This document shows positions 26,069-33,950 of a stretch of DNA of 64,000 nucleotides, in pieces. Source of the stretch: an uncultured Bacilli bacterium (lineage in GTDB: Bacteria; Bacillota_I; Bacilli_A; RF39; UBA660); the NCBI GenBank assembly GCA_910577505.1, contig CAJTLN010000001.1, forward strand, positions 186,001-250,000, read 5' to 3'. Every line of letters starts with the position of its first letter. Positions within the stretch are counted from its first letter, which is position 1. The notes below the pieces were generated by a model, which worked only from the letters and a program-made list of their open reading frames with translations, did not search any database and had not been told where the DNA came from. The position numbers and the translations under genes are program-made.

Positions 26069-26131
26069 TAAACAAAAACTAGTAGATTTAATATCTACTA
26101 GTTTTCGTTTTTTAATTATTAACTATATTAA
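26069..26131 (+). repeat. Flanking repeat copy B, with terminator
   Basis: AACTAGTAGAT and ATCTACTAGTT again form a stem followed by T residues. The surrounding bases also match copy A at 22395-22450 (AAACAAAA before, TTAATTAT...CTATATTAAA after), with small insertions. It ends the cassette message. Confidence 0.85.
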
Positions 26132-26135
26132 ATTA

Positions 26136-26683
26136 TTATGACTCAACAGGGTTTTCAACTATAATTTTATTATTTTTATCTAATAAATAATCACTTATAT
26201 CTTCTGTTTCTTGATAAGTAATATAAGTACTTTGTATTAAAAACATAAATTCATCAAATCCATTTACTACAACATGTAAAAATCTTGAGTGACTACTATT
26301 TTTCCCGATACGTAATTCATCTTCATAATATATTTTTAAAATATCTTTATATTCGAAATTATATATTTTTCTCTTATATTTTACAATCATATACTTTTCA
26401 GTTAAAAATAAATTATTTTCATTCCAATAATCTATGTTTCCCATTTTATCTCTTAAATTCTTTTCGTCAATATAGGAAATGATTTCTTTTATGCTGTAAA
26501 AAGTACTTATTTTATAAAATATTCCTATAAAAACATAACCAGCAAGTAAAAAAAATAACGGCATTAAGCTATTTTTTAAAATTACTCCAACAGATTCAAT
26601 AATACTAAATAGTATAGAACAATATCCCATTTAGCAATATTATAATATTCCTCCAAAGACTTTTTACTTTTTAATTTCTTCAT
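26136..26683 (-). pseudogene. Membrane protein broken by a probable frameshift
   Basis: The long frame (26136-26630) has no ribosome site near its ATG. An ATG at 26683 in another frame has GGTGATTTT upstream and reads MKKLKSKKSLEEYYNIAKWD then a hydrophobic stretch before stopping at 26582. Joining the two frames gives one coherent protein: a basic start, two membrane helices, then a cytosolic domain of about 110 residues (LTEKYMIVKYKRKIYNFEYKDILKIYYE...) resembling PH-like or YcxB-like membrane-anchored domains. It could be a decayed gene or a sequencing error. It is one of only two leftward genes on the right arm. Confidence 0.55.
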
Positions 26684-26715
26684 AAAATCACCAATAATCA
26701 ACATAATTATAACAT

Positions 26716-26748
26716 AAAAAAGTCAACAAGTTGTTGCTTGTTGATTTT
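26716..26748 (-). terminator. Terminator of the class A PBP gene
   Basis: On the minus strand TCAACAAG-CAACAA-CTTGTTGA forms an 8-bp stem followed by a T-run, directly after the PBP stop codon. Confidence 0.8.
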
Positions 26749-26755
26749 CATAAAT

Positions 26756-28702
26756 TTAATTTTCATACATTTCTTTAAAAACTGTCTCAGTATTATAATC
26801 TTTATACTCGCTACCATTAACATAATAAAAAATACTTGTTCTATTATTATCATTAGTTTCTTCACCTGTAATAGCATCTAATGGAACACCAACAACATTA
26901 TTAGGCATCTCATACCATTCTTTTTCAATACTAAGATTTTCTACTGTATCTACCCATACATTCTTAGATATTGTACCATCTTTAACAGCCATCTCGCTAT
27001 TATCATCATAACCATTCCACACCATCATTAACATATTAGGATTATATCCAACCATCCAGCAATCAGTACCAGAAGATCCAGTCTTTATTGCATACTTATT
27101 CGATATCTTAGAAGCAATACTCATTACAGTTGGTGTATTATAATCAATAAAATTGGAATTATAAGTACTTGTCATCATTTCATTTAAAATATAAGTATAA
27201 GATTCATTTAATACCAAATTATCATTATGTTTCTTTTGGTACAGAACATTACCATGAATATCTTCAACTTTTTCAATAAAAGTTAAATCTCTTTTATACC
27301 CCCCACTAGCTAAAGTAGTATAACCTCTAGCAAAATCAAGCATACTTAATTCACAAGTGCCTAAAGCTAAGGAAGGTAAAGCTTCCATATTACCTTCAAT
27401 TCCCATTCTTTTGGCAGTATTAACTAAAGTTTCTTCTCCTAAGAATAAATGTGTTTTAACAGCATAAATATTATCAGAATAAGATAATGCTGCTGCCATT
27501 GTTATATTTTTATTACCATATTTATCATTATAATTAGCAGGAGAATAGCTATTATTTGTTGAAAACATAAATGTCGTAGGTTCAGATAAAAAAGTAGAAC
27601 TAGATACCATACCATTTTCTAAAGCCGAATAATATAAAAATGGTTTTATCGAAGACCCAACTTGTCTAGTACTACTAATAGCTCTATTATATTGACTTTT
27701 AGCATAATCAGTACCACCAGTTAAAGCCATAACTCCACCAGTATGAGGGTTAACTATAATACTCGCAACTTGTATATCACTATCTTCCATATAATTATTT
27801 ATATTCTTTTCCATTAAAGTTTGTGCTTCCATATTTAAAGAAGTATAAATCTTAATTCCTCCAGACTCTATTAACGAATCAGGAATTTCATCTAAAGACT
27901 TTAATTCTTGTTTAACAGCATCTTGATAATACATCAACATATTCAAATTATTTTCAGAACGTTTCCCATAAATATCAATCTCGCTTGTAAATAATTTATT
28001 ATAAGTATCATTATCAATAGCTTCGTTATTTAACATTAGCTTAGCAATAACTTTAGCTCTCTTAATTGTCGCATCATAATTAGTAACAGGATTGTACTTA
28101 TTTGGTGCTTTAGGGACTCCAGCTAAAATAATTGATTCTTCTAGATTTAAATCTTTTGCACTCTTATTAAAATAAAACTGGCTAGCATTTTCAATACCAT
28201 AATTACCTTGACCGAAATTAATTGTGTTTAAGTATCCTTCTAATATTTCATCTTTACTATATTGAACTTCTAAACGCAATGTTAAAAATGCTTCATTAAT
28301 TTTTCTTTTCCAAGTCTTATCAAAATCTAAATACATATTTTTAATATATTGCTGACTTATTGTTGAAGCTCCCTGTACTATCGAACCGTTTTTTATGTTT
28401 GTATACATAGCTTTTGCAATTCTTGGTATATCAAATCCATAATGTTTGTAGAAATTTTTATCTTCTGTATTTAAAACAGCATTTATAAAATACGGTGAGA
28501 TATCATCTAAAGATACCCATTCATTATTTCCTGAGCCTTGATAAACTAACTCATTTTTATCGTCATAAATATAAAACTGGTTAGCATTCTTTATATCTAA
28601 CTTAGGACTGAAATAAGCATAACAATATAATCCAACCCCAGCAATAATTCCTAAAATAAACAAAACACTTACCAATTTAAAAAGTTTCTTTATTAATTTC
28701 AT
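26756..28702 (-). CDS. Class A penicillin-binding protein (transglycosylase/transpeptidase)
   Basis: Bifunctional peptidoglycan synthase. One membrane helix (about 10-28) is followed by the GT51 glycosyltransferase domain with EDKNFYKHYGFD (catalytic Glu) and QGASTISQQYIKNMYL. The transpeptidase domain has SSIKPF (SxxK, nucleophile), SDN (SxN) and KTGSSGTD (KTG). The ATG at 28702 has GTGGGTG upstream. At 648 residues it is a standard PBP1a/PbpF-type enzyme without extra C-terminal modules. It is transcribed against replication, unlike almost all its neighbours. Confidence 0.94.
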   Translation of the reverse strand: MKLIKKLFKLVSVLFILGIIAGVGLYCYAYFSPKLDIKNANQFYIYDDKNELVYQGSGNNEWVSLDDISPYFINAVLNTEDKNFYKHYGFDIPRIAKAMYTNIKNGSIVQGASTISQQYIKNMYLDFDKTWKRKINEAFLTLRLEVQYSKDEILEGYLNTINFGQGNYGIENASQFYFNKSAKDLNLEESIILAGVPKAPNKYNPVTNYDATIKRAKVIAKLMLNNEAIDNDTYNKLFTSEIDIYGKRSENNLNMLMYYQDAVKQELKSLDEIPDSLIESGGIKIYTSLNMEAQTLMEKNINNYMEDSDIQVASIIVNPHTGGVMALTGGTDYAKSQYNRAISSTRQVGSSIKPFLYYSALENGMVSSSTFLSEPTTFMFSTNNSYSPANYNDKYGNKNITMAAALSYSDNIYAVKTHLFLGEETLVNTAKRMGIEGNMEALPSLALGTCELSMLDFARGYTTLASGGYKRDLTFIEKVEDIHGNVLYQKKHNDNLVLNESYTYILNEMMTSTYNSNFIDYNTPTVMSIASKISNKYAIKTGSSGTDCWMVGYNPNMLMMVWNGYDDNSEMAVKDGTISKNVWVDTVENLSIEKEWYEMPNNVVGVPLDAITGEETNDNNRTSIFYYVNGSEYKDYNTETVFKEMYEN

Positions 28703-28802
28703 ATTAACACCCACTAATTAGTATTAAATAAAATTCTTAAATTATAAGTGCAAACATTCTAATATTATGTTATAATCACAAGCAAAAAGGAGATGAATAT
28801 GT

Positions 28803-29147
28803 ATGAAAAGACCAATAACATTAAATTTATATAAAGAGCGTCGGCTAGAAATATCATATAAAGATATCAATGCTCTTGTTAATAATTCTACATATTCATT
28901 TATAATTGAAGGAATAAAAACTACTTTAAATAGCGAAGAATTTATAAGAGAAAATAATGAATTTAAGTTTTATTTGGATATCAAAAACAAACAAGCAAAT
29001 TATTTATTAAAAGAACAAAATACATTATTTGACATTGATGTCGAAAAAATTGATTTTAAAAATGAAGATAATAATATAATATTAGAGTATAAGATCTCTA
29101 GTGACGAAAGTGAATTGAAAATTGAATTAATAGATAAGGATGAATAA
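28803..29147 (+). CDS. ywiB: YwiB-like DUF1934 protein
   Basis: A 114-residue protein with many beta strands (KTTLNSEEFIRENNEFKFYLDIK...). It lies directly upstream of argS and ends 1 bp before its start. DUF1934 proteins (YwiB, lipocalin-like barrel) occupy this place in B. subtilis (ywiB-argS). Length is a little below the family. The ribosome site AAAAAGGAGAT precedes the ATG, and a TATAAT lies about 30 bp upstream. The assignment rests on size, fold pattern and position. Confidence 0.68.
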   Translation: MKRPITLNLYKERRLEISYKDINALVNNSTYSFIIEGIKTTLNSEEFIRENNEFKFYLDIKNKQANYLLKEQNTLFDIDVEKIDFKNEDNNIILEYKISSDESELKIELIDKDE

Positions 29148-29148
29148 A

Positions 29149-30900
29149 ATGAGTAGTTTTATAGAAAAACAAGAAGAATATATAAAAAATAAAATAAAAG
29201 AATGTGGTTACAATGTACAAGATGTAACTTTAAATGTATCATCACGCCCAGAATTTGGTGATTATCAATTTAATGGTGCTATGGCACTAGCTAAAGAATA
29301 TGGAAAAAATCCTCGCGAAATAGCCGAGTCTATAGTAGAGAGCATAAAAAAAGATAATAAATACAAAGATATAAATATTGCCGGTCCAGGATTTATAAAT
29401 ATAACATTTAGTGATGAGGAATTAATTAATCACGTTAATGAACTAAAAGAAAATATTAATTTGAATTATGAAAATGACAATCCTAAAAAAATATTTATGG
29501 ATTATGGAGGAGCAAACGTGGCTAAAGCTCTACACGTTGGTCACTTAAGAAGTGCAAATATTGGAGAAGCTCTTAAGAGATTAGCAGTTGCATTAGGCAA
29601 TGAAGCTATTGCTGATGCTCATTTAGGAGACTGGGGAAGGCCAATCGGTTTAGTAATGCTAGAAATACAAAAAAGAAATCCAGAATTACCATATTTTGAT
29701 GAATCTTTTGAAGGAGAATATCCTAGTGCATCACCAGTAACAAATGATGACTTAATGGAATTATATCCATATGCTTCAAATAAAGCTAAAGAAGACGAAG
29801 AATATATGGAAGAAGCTAGAATTATGACAGCCAAGTTCCAAGATGGTGAAAAAGGTTTAATGGCATTATGGCACCATATAATGGATGTTTCTAAGACTGA
29901 TATTAAAAGAATTTATGATAGATTAAATACAACATTTGAAGTTTGGGAAGGTGAGTCAGATGGAAATCAATATATACCAGAAATGATGGAATATATTGAA
30001 AATAAAGGATTAGTTGAAGATAGCCAAGGTGCTAAAATTATTAATGTAGCAGAAGAAGATGACGATCACGAAGTACCACCATTATTACTAGTAAAATCTA
30101 ATGGTTCAGCTTCATACGAAACAACAGACTTAGCTTGCATATGGGAAAGAATGAAATTATTTAAACCAGATGAAATATGGTATTTAACAGATGCTAGACA
30201 AGCTCTCCACTTTGAACAAGTATTTAGAGCTTCTAGAAAAGCTGAAATGGTAAGTGAAGATATTAAATTAGAATTTATTCCTTTTGGTACAATGAATGGT
30301 GCTGATGGCAAACCATTTAAAACAAGAGATGGCGGTGTAATGACCCTAGAAAGCTTACTAGACTTAGCTAAAACAGAATGTGAGAAAAAAATATTACCTA
30401 ATATAACAGGAGAAGAAAGAGACTTAGTAGCTGAAAAAGTATCAGTAGCAGCCGTAAAATATGCTGATCTTATTCCATTTAGATTAACAGATTACAATTT
30501 TGATCCAGTAAAATTTAGCGACTTGCAAGGTAAAACAGGACCATACTTATTATATTCAACAATAAGAATGAAATCTTTATTAAAAAAAGCTAAAGAAGCA
30601 GGAATAGAATATAAAAAATACACTACAATAAATAGTGATGTAGATAGACAAGTAATAATTGGTTTACTGAATTTAAGAAATGTACTAACTAAATCAATGA
30701 ATGTAAAATCACTAAATGATATAACAGACTATCTATACAGAATAACAAATTTATATAATAATTTCTATTCTAATCATCATGTTTTAACAGAAGAAAATAA
30801 AGAATTACAAGAGTCTTGGTTAACATTAACTAGTGTAATTTATGAGAACAATTTTAAACTATTGAATATATTAGGAATAGATGTCCCAGAAAGAATGTAA
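29149..30900 (+). CDS. argS: Arginyl-tRNA synthetase
   Basis: Class I synthetase. The N-terminal additional domain (RPEFGDYQFNGAMALAKEYG) is followed by the HIGH-type motif ALHVGHLRSANIGEAL, then FGTMNGADGKPFKTRDGGVMTLESLL in place of KMSKS, as usual for ArgRS. The C-terminal DALR anticodon domain ends with the conserved LNILGIDVPERM. The ATG at 29149 has AAGGA 8 bases upstream and is preferred to 29140. It is 583 residues. Confidence 0.97.
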   Translation: MSSFIEKQEEYIKNKIKECGYNVQDVTLNVSSRPEFGDYQFNGAMALAKEYGKNPREIAESIVESIKKDNKYKDINIAGPGFINITFSDEELINHVNELKENINLNYENDNPKKIFMDYGGANVAKALHVGHLRSANIGEALKRLAVALGNEAIADAHLGDWGRPIGLVMLEIQKRNPELPYFDESFEGEYPSASPVTNDDLMELYPYASNKAKEDEEYMEEARIMTAKFQDGEKGLMALWHHIMDVSKTDIKRIYDRLNTTFEVWEGESDGNQYIPEMMEYIENKGLVEDSQGAKIINVAEEDDDHEVPPLLLVKSNGSASYETTDLACIWERMKLFKPDEIWYLTDARQALHFEQVFRASRKAEMVSEDIKLEFIPFGTMNGADGKPFKTRDGGVMTLESLLDLAKTECEKKILPNITGEERDLVAEKVSVAAVKYADLIPFRLTDYNFDPVKFSDLQGKTGPYLLYSTIRMKSLLKKAKEAGIEYKKYTTINSDVDRQVIIGLLNLRNVLTKSMNVKSLNDITDYLYRITNLYNNFYSNHHVLTEENKELQESWLTLTSVIYENNFKLLNILGIDVPERM

Positions 30901-30929
30901 AAAAAATAATAAAAAATGTTCTTTTAGTA

Positions 30930-30957
30930 TTGTCATATTATGAAAAATATGTATAAT
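30930..30957 (+). promoter_or_regulatory. Promoter of rpoE
   Basis: TTGTCA (30930-30935) and TATAAT (30952-30957), 16 bp apart, lie just upstream of rpoE. Confidence 0.75.
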
Positions 30958-30990
30958 GGTGACTAGTGAATTATTTTGGAGGTCATTTCA

Positions 30991-31428
30991 ATGAAATTAA
31001 AAGATTTATCAAGAGAAGAACTAGAAGCAATGTCATACGATGATATAGCACTAATGGTTCTATCAGAAAGTAATCGTCAAATGAAAATAAATGAACTATT
31101 TAAAGAAGTTTGCAAACTTATCGGATTATCTGATGATGAATTTGTAGATAAGTTACCAGCGTTCTTTGAAGTACTATCAACTGATCATAGATTTATAATG
31201 TTGGAAAGCGGACTTTGGGATTTAAAAACTAAACATGCTACTAAGATTGTTATTGATTCTGAAGATGATGAAGATTTAGATGAAGAAATAGAAATAGATG
31301 ATAGCGATTTAGAAGAAACAGAAGAAGATATCTTCGCTGATGACGATGATTCAGACGATTTAACAGATGATGATGACGATTTAAAAGACTTAGTAATAAT
31401 AGATGAAGATGAAGAACAAATGGCTTAA
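30991..31428 (+). CDS. rpoE: RNA polymerase delta subunit
   Basis: Gram-positive-specific RNA polymerase subunit that speeds recycling and lowers nonspecific initiation. The folded N-terminal HARE-HTH domain (MKLKDLSREELEAMSYDDIALMVL to GLWDLK, about residues 1-85) is followed by a disordered tail made almost wholly of D and E, the hallmark of delta. Start ATG has GGAGGT upstream; the TTG at 30976 is rejected. Confidence 0.94.
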   Translation: MKLKDLSREELEAMSYDDIALMVLSESNRQMKINELFKEVCKLIGLSDDEFVDKLPAFFEVLSTDHRFIMLESGLWDLKTKHATKIVIDSEDDEDLDEEIEIDDSDLEETEEDIFADDDDSDDLTDDDDDLKDLVIIDEDEEQMA

Positions 31429-31446
31429 TAAAAACCATTTGTTTTT
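31417..31446 (+). terminator. Terminator of rpoE
   Basis: CAAATGG and CCATTTG form a 7-bp stem followed by TTTTT; the stem overlaps the rpoE stop. Confidence 0.7.
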
Positions 31447-31471
31447 ACTTTTAAATTAGATATGATATAAT
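31444..31471 (+). promoter_or_regulatory. Promoter of prfA
   Basis: TTTACT (31444-31449) and TATAAT (31466-31471), 16 bp apart, follow the rpoE terminator. Confidence 0.7.
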
Positions 31472-31495
31472 ACAAAACGAAAGGCGTGAATTATC

Positions 31496-32551
31496 ATGTT
31501 TGAAAGACTTGATGCAATTAAAATAAAATATGAAGAATTAACTGAAAAATTATCTTCTCCTGAAGTATTAGGTGATTACAATCAGTTAAAAAAGCTATCT
31601 AAAGAGCAAAAGGATTTAGAGCCAGCTTATCTTAAATATAATGAATATAAGAAAATAGTAAATAATTTAGAAGAAGCACAAATGTTAATAGACGATCCTG
31701 AAATGGGAGATATGGCTAAAATGGAAATAGAAGAATTATCTGCTACTAAGGAATCATTAATTAGCGAATTAGAAATTCTTCTAATTCCAAAAGATGAGAA
31801 TGATGATAAGGATATTATTATTGAAATAAGAGGAGCAGCAGGCGGAGATGAAGCTAATATCTTTGCTGGTGACTTATTTAGAATGTACTCTCGCTATGCT
31901 GACAAAGTTGGGTGGAAGATAGAAGTAATAAATTCTGAAGCTGGTACAGCTGGAGGATTCTCACAAATAGAAGCAAAAATAAAAGGAGAAAATGTTTATT
32001 CTAAATTAAAATATGAATCTGGTTCTCATAGAGTACAAAGAATACCAGTAACAGAATCAAATGGACGTATTCAAACATCTACTGCTACAGTACTTATAAT
32101 GCCTGAAGTAGAAGATGTTGACATTGATATAAATCCTAATGATTTAAGGATTGATGTTTACTGTGCTAGTGGACATGGCGGTCAAGGAGTAAATACAACC
32201 CCATCAGCAGTTCGTATTACCCATTTGCCTACAAATACTGTTGTAACATGCCAAAACGAGCGTAGTCAGCTTCAAAATAAGGCACAAGCTATGGAAGTAT
32301 TAAAAGCTCGTTTATATCAAGCAGAACAAGAAAGATTAGATGCAGAAGTCGGTAATGAAAGAAGAAGTAAAATAGGTACAGGAGATCGTTCAGAAAAAAT
32401 AAGAACATATAATTATCCACAAAATCGTGTAACAGATCATCGTATCGGTTATACTACAAATACTTTAGATAGAGTAATGGATGGTGCCTTAGATGATATC
32501 ATCGAAGCTTTAATTACAGAAGACTTACAAAGAAAATTAAGAGGAGAATGA
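31496..32551 (+). CDS. prfA: Peptide chain release factor 1
   Basis: Reads UAA and UAG stops. The tripeptide anticodon is the RF1-type P-x-T, here PVT in RVQRIPVTESNGR. The catalytic GGQ is in SGHGGQGVNTT. The C-terminal NYPQNRVTDHRIG is also RF1-specific. It is 351 residues. prmC, which methylates the GGQ glutamine, follows downstream. A hairpin lies over its stop codon. Confidence 0.97.
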   Translation: MFERLDAIKIKYEELTEKLSSPEVLGDYNQLKKLSKEQKDLEPAYLKYNEYKKIVNNLEEAQMLIDDPEMGDMAKMEIEELSATKESLISELEILLIPKDENDDKDIIIEIRGAAGGDEANIFAGDLFRMYSRYADKVGWKIEVINSEAGTAGGFSQIEAKIKGENVYSKLKYESGSHRVQRIPVTESNGRIQTSTATVLIMPEVEDVDIDINPNDLRIDVYCASGHGGQGVNTTPSAVRITHLPTNTVVTCQNERSQLQNKAQAMEVLKARLYQAEQERLDAEVGNERRSKIGTGDRSEKIRTYNYPQNRVTDHRIGYTTNTLDRVMDGALDDIIEALITEDLQRKLRGE

Positions 32552-32564
32552 TTCTCCTTTTTTT
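32543..32564 (+). terminator. Hairpin with T-run over the prfA stop (attenuator)
   Basis: GGAGAA-TGA-TTCTCC followed by seven T residues. The loop is the prfA stop codon itself. It probably lowers read-through into prmC. Confidence 0.6.
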
Positions 32565-32580
32565 AGAAAGAAGAATAAAT

Positions 32581-33303
32581 ATGAATGAATTAGAATATTT
32601 AAAAAAATATATTCATCCAGAAGATAGCCTTGAAGAAGGAATAAAAAGATTAGAAGCCGGAGAACCAGTACAATATATTGTAGGAGATGTCAACTTCTAT
32701 GGGAATATTATTAAAGTAAATAAAAATGTCTTAATACCAAGAAGAGAAACAGAAGAGCTAGTAGAAAAGACTATAATATATATAAAAAAATATTTTCCCA
32801 ATAAAAACTTAAATATTCTAGATATTGGCACAGGTAGTGGATGTATACCAATTACTATGAAAAAACACCTACCAGATTCTACTCTTACAGGAATAGATAT
32901 AAGTAAAGAAGCATTAATTGTTGCTAAAGATAATGCAAAATGTAATGAAGTAGATATAAACTTCGTTGAAAGTGATATCTTCTCTAATATTAATGATAAG
33001 TATGACATTATAATAAGTAATCCTCCATACATAAGAGAAGATGAAACAATTATGGATATAGTAAAAAATAATGAACCTCATTTAGCTTTATATGCTCCAA
33101 ACAAAGGATTATATTTCTATGATAAGATAATAAAAGAATCTTCTAATTATTTAAATGAAAAATTTATACTAGCCTTCGAAATAGGACAAAATCAAGGAGA
33201 AGACATAATAGATATTGCCAAAAAAAAATATCCTAATGCTAAAATATCTTTAGAACAAGATTTACAACACTTAGATAGATTTATTTTTATCATAAATGAA
33301 TAA
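32581..33303 (+). CDS. prmC: Release factor glutamine methyltransferase PrmC, short N-terminus
   Basis: Methylates the GGQ glutamine of RF1 and RF2. The SAM fold is complete: YIVGDVNFYG, LIPRRETEELVE, ILDIGTGSGCIPITM and the catalytic NPPY in SNPPYIRED. From the ATG at 32581 it is 240 residues, with only some 25 residues before EAGEPVQYIVG, where most PrmC have about 60. Most of the N-terminal helical bundle, which contacts release factors, is therefore missing. An earlier start at 32548 adds only 11 residues, is inside the attenuator hairpin, and has no usable ribosome site. Confidence 0.93.
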   Translation: MNELEYLKKYIHPEDSLEEGIKRLEAGEPVQYIVGDVNFYGNIIKVNKNVLIPRRETEELVEKTIIYIKKYFPNKNLNILDIGTGSGCIPITMKKHLPDSTLTGIDISKEALIVAKDNAKCNEVDINFVESDIFSNINDKYDIIISNPPYIREDETIMDIVKNNEPHLALYAPNKGLYFYDKIIKESSNYLNEKFILAFEIGQNQGEDIIDIAKKKYPNAKISLEQDLQHLDRFIFIINE

Positions 33304-33311
33304 AATATAAA

Positions 33312-33342
33312 AAAGTCACCCAATATTAAATTAGGTGATTTT
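33312..33342 (+). promoter_or_regulatory. Hairpin covering the spoIIR ribosome site
   Basis: AAAGTCACC (33312-33320) pairs with GGTGATTTT (33334-33342), extended inward by AAT/ATT. The second arm contains the GGTGA that serves as the spoIIR ribosome site 6-7 bases before its ATG. The run of four T is weak for a terminator, so it may control translation or partly end the prmC message. Confidence 0.55.
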
Positions 33343-33345
33343 ATA

Positions 33346-33855
33346 ATGAAAAAAATAATTTATATTGGATTAGTATTATTCATATTATGTTCATTCTTTA
33401 ATTGTTCTAAAAATTATCTAATACCAGAAGATTCAATAAGATTCAGAATAATAGCCAATAGCAATAGTAATATAGACCAAACTACTAAGTTACAAATAAA
33501 AAGAGATTTAGAATCAAATTTATTTAAGTTATTAGAAAATTCAAAATCTCCAGAAGAAACAAAAAAAATATTAGAAGATAATGAAAATGTAATCAAAAGC
33601 ACTTTAGATAAATATAATATACCATACACAATAAATTATGGTAATAATTATTTCCCAACTAAAGAATATAAAGGAGTTACTTATGATGCTGGTAGCTATG
33701 AATCATATGTTATATCATTAGGAGAAGCAAAGGGAAATAATTGGTGGTGTGTTATGTATCCACCTTTATGTCTTCTCGAATCACAAGGTGATAATTATAA
33801 TGATGTTGAATATAAGTCATATTTTCAAGAAATAATAAAAAAGTTAACATCATAA
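33346..33855 (+). CDS. spoIIR: Stage II sporulation protein R
   Basis: SpoIIR is the forespore signal that activates SpoIIGA to process pro-sigma-E. The 169-residue protein has an N-terminal membrane/signal segment (MKKIIYIGLVLFILCSFF), then IRFRIIANSNSNIDQTTKLQIKRDL, the SpoIIR opening (compare R-x-H-V-x-ANSDS-x-x-DQ), and the C-terminal signature GEAKGNNWWCVMYPPLCL. Both motifs are diagnostic. It lies between prmC and murA, as in many spore formers (spoIIR is near prfA-prmC in B. subtilis). Confidence 0.93.
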   Translation: MKKIIYIGLVLFILCSFFNCSKNYLIPEDSIRFRIIANSNSNIDQTTKLQIKRDLESNLFKLLENSKSPEETKKILEDNENVIKSTLDKYNIPYTINYGNNYFPTKEYKGVTYDAGSYESYVISLGEAKGNNWWCVMYPPLCLLESQGDNYNDVEYKSYFQEIIKKLTS

Positions 33856-33878
33856 AGACAAACATCTAACTAATTAAA

Positions 33879-33907
33879 TTGACAAACACTCCAGTTAATT
33901 GTATATT
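33879..33907 (+). promoter_or_regulatory. Promoter of murA
   Basis: A perfect TTGACA (33879-33884) and TATATT (33902-33907) with 17-bp spacing, 44 bp before murA. Confidence 0.85.
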
Positions 33908-33950
33908 AATTTTTGAGAAGAGATACATATAGAAGTATGAGAGTGATTTT

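Noticed and set aside
22395..26131. Insertion sequence or transposon
   Set aside because: No transposase or recombinase gene is present between the repeats; only export-type genes.
30066..30311. Minus-strand frames inside argS and other housekeeping genes
   Set aside because: They are codon-bias shadows without starts or ribosome sites.
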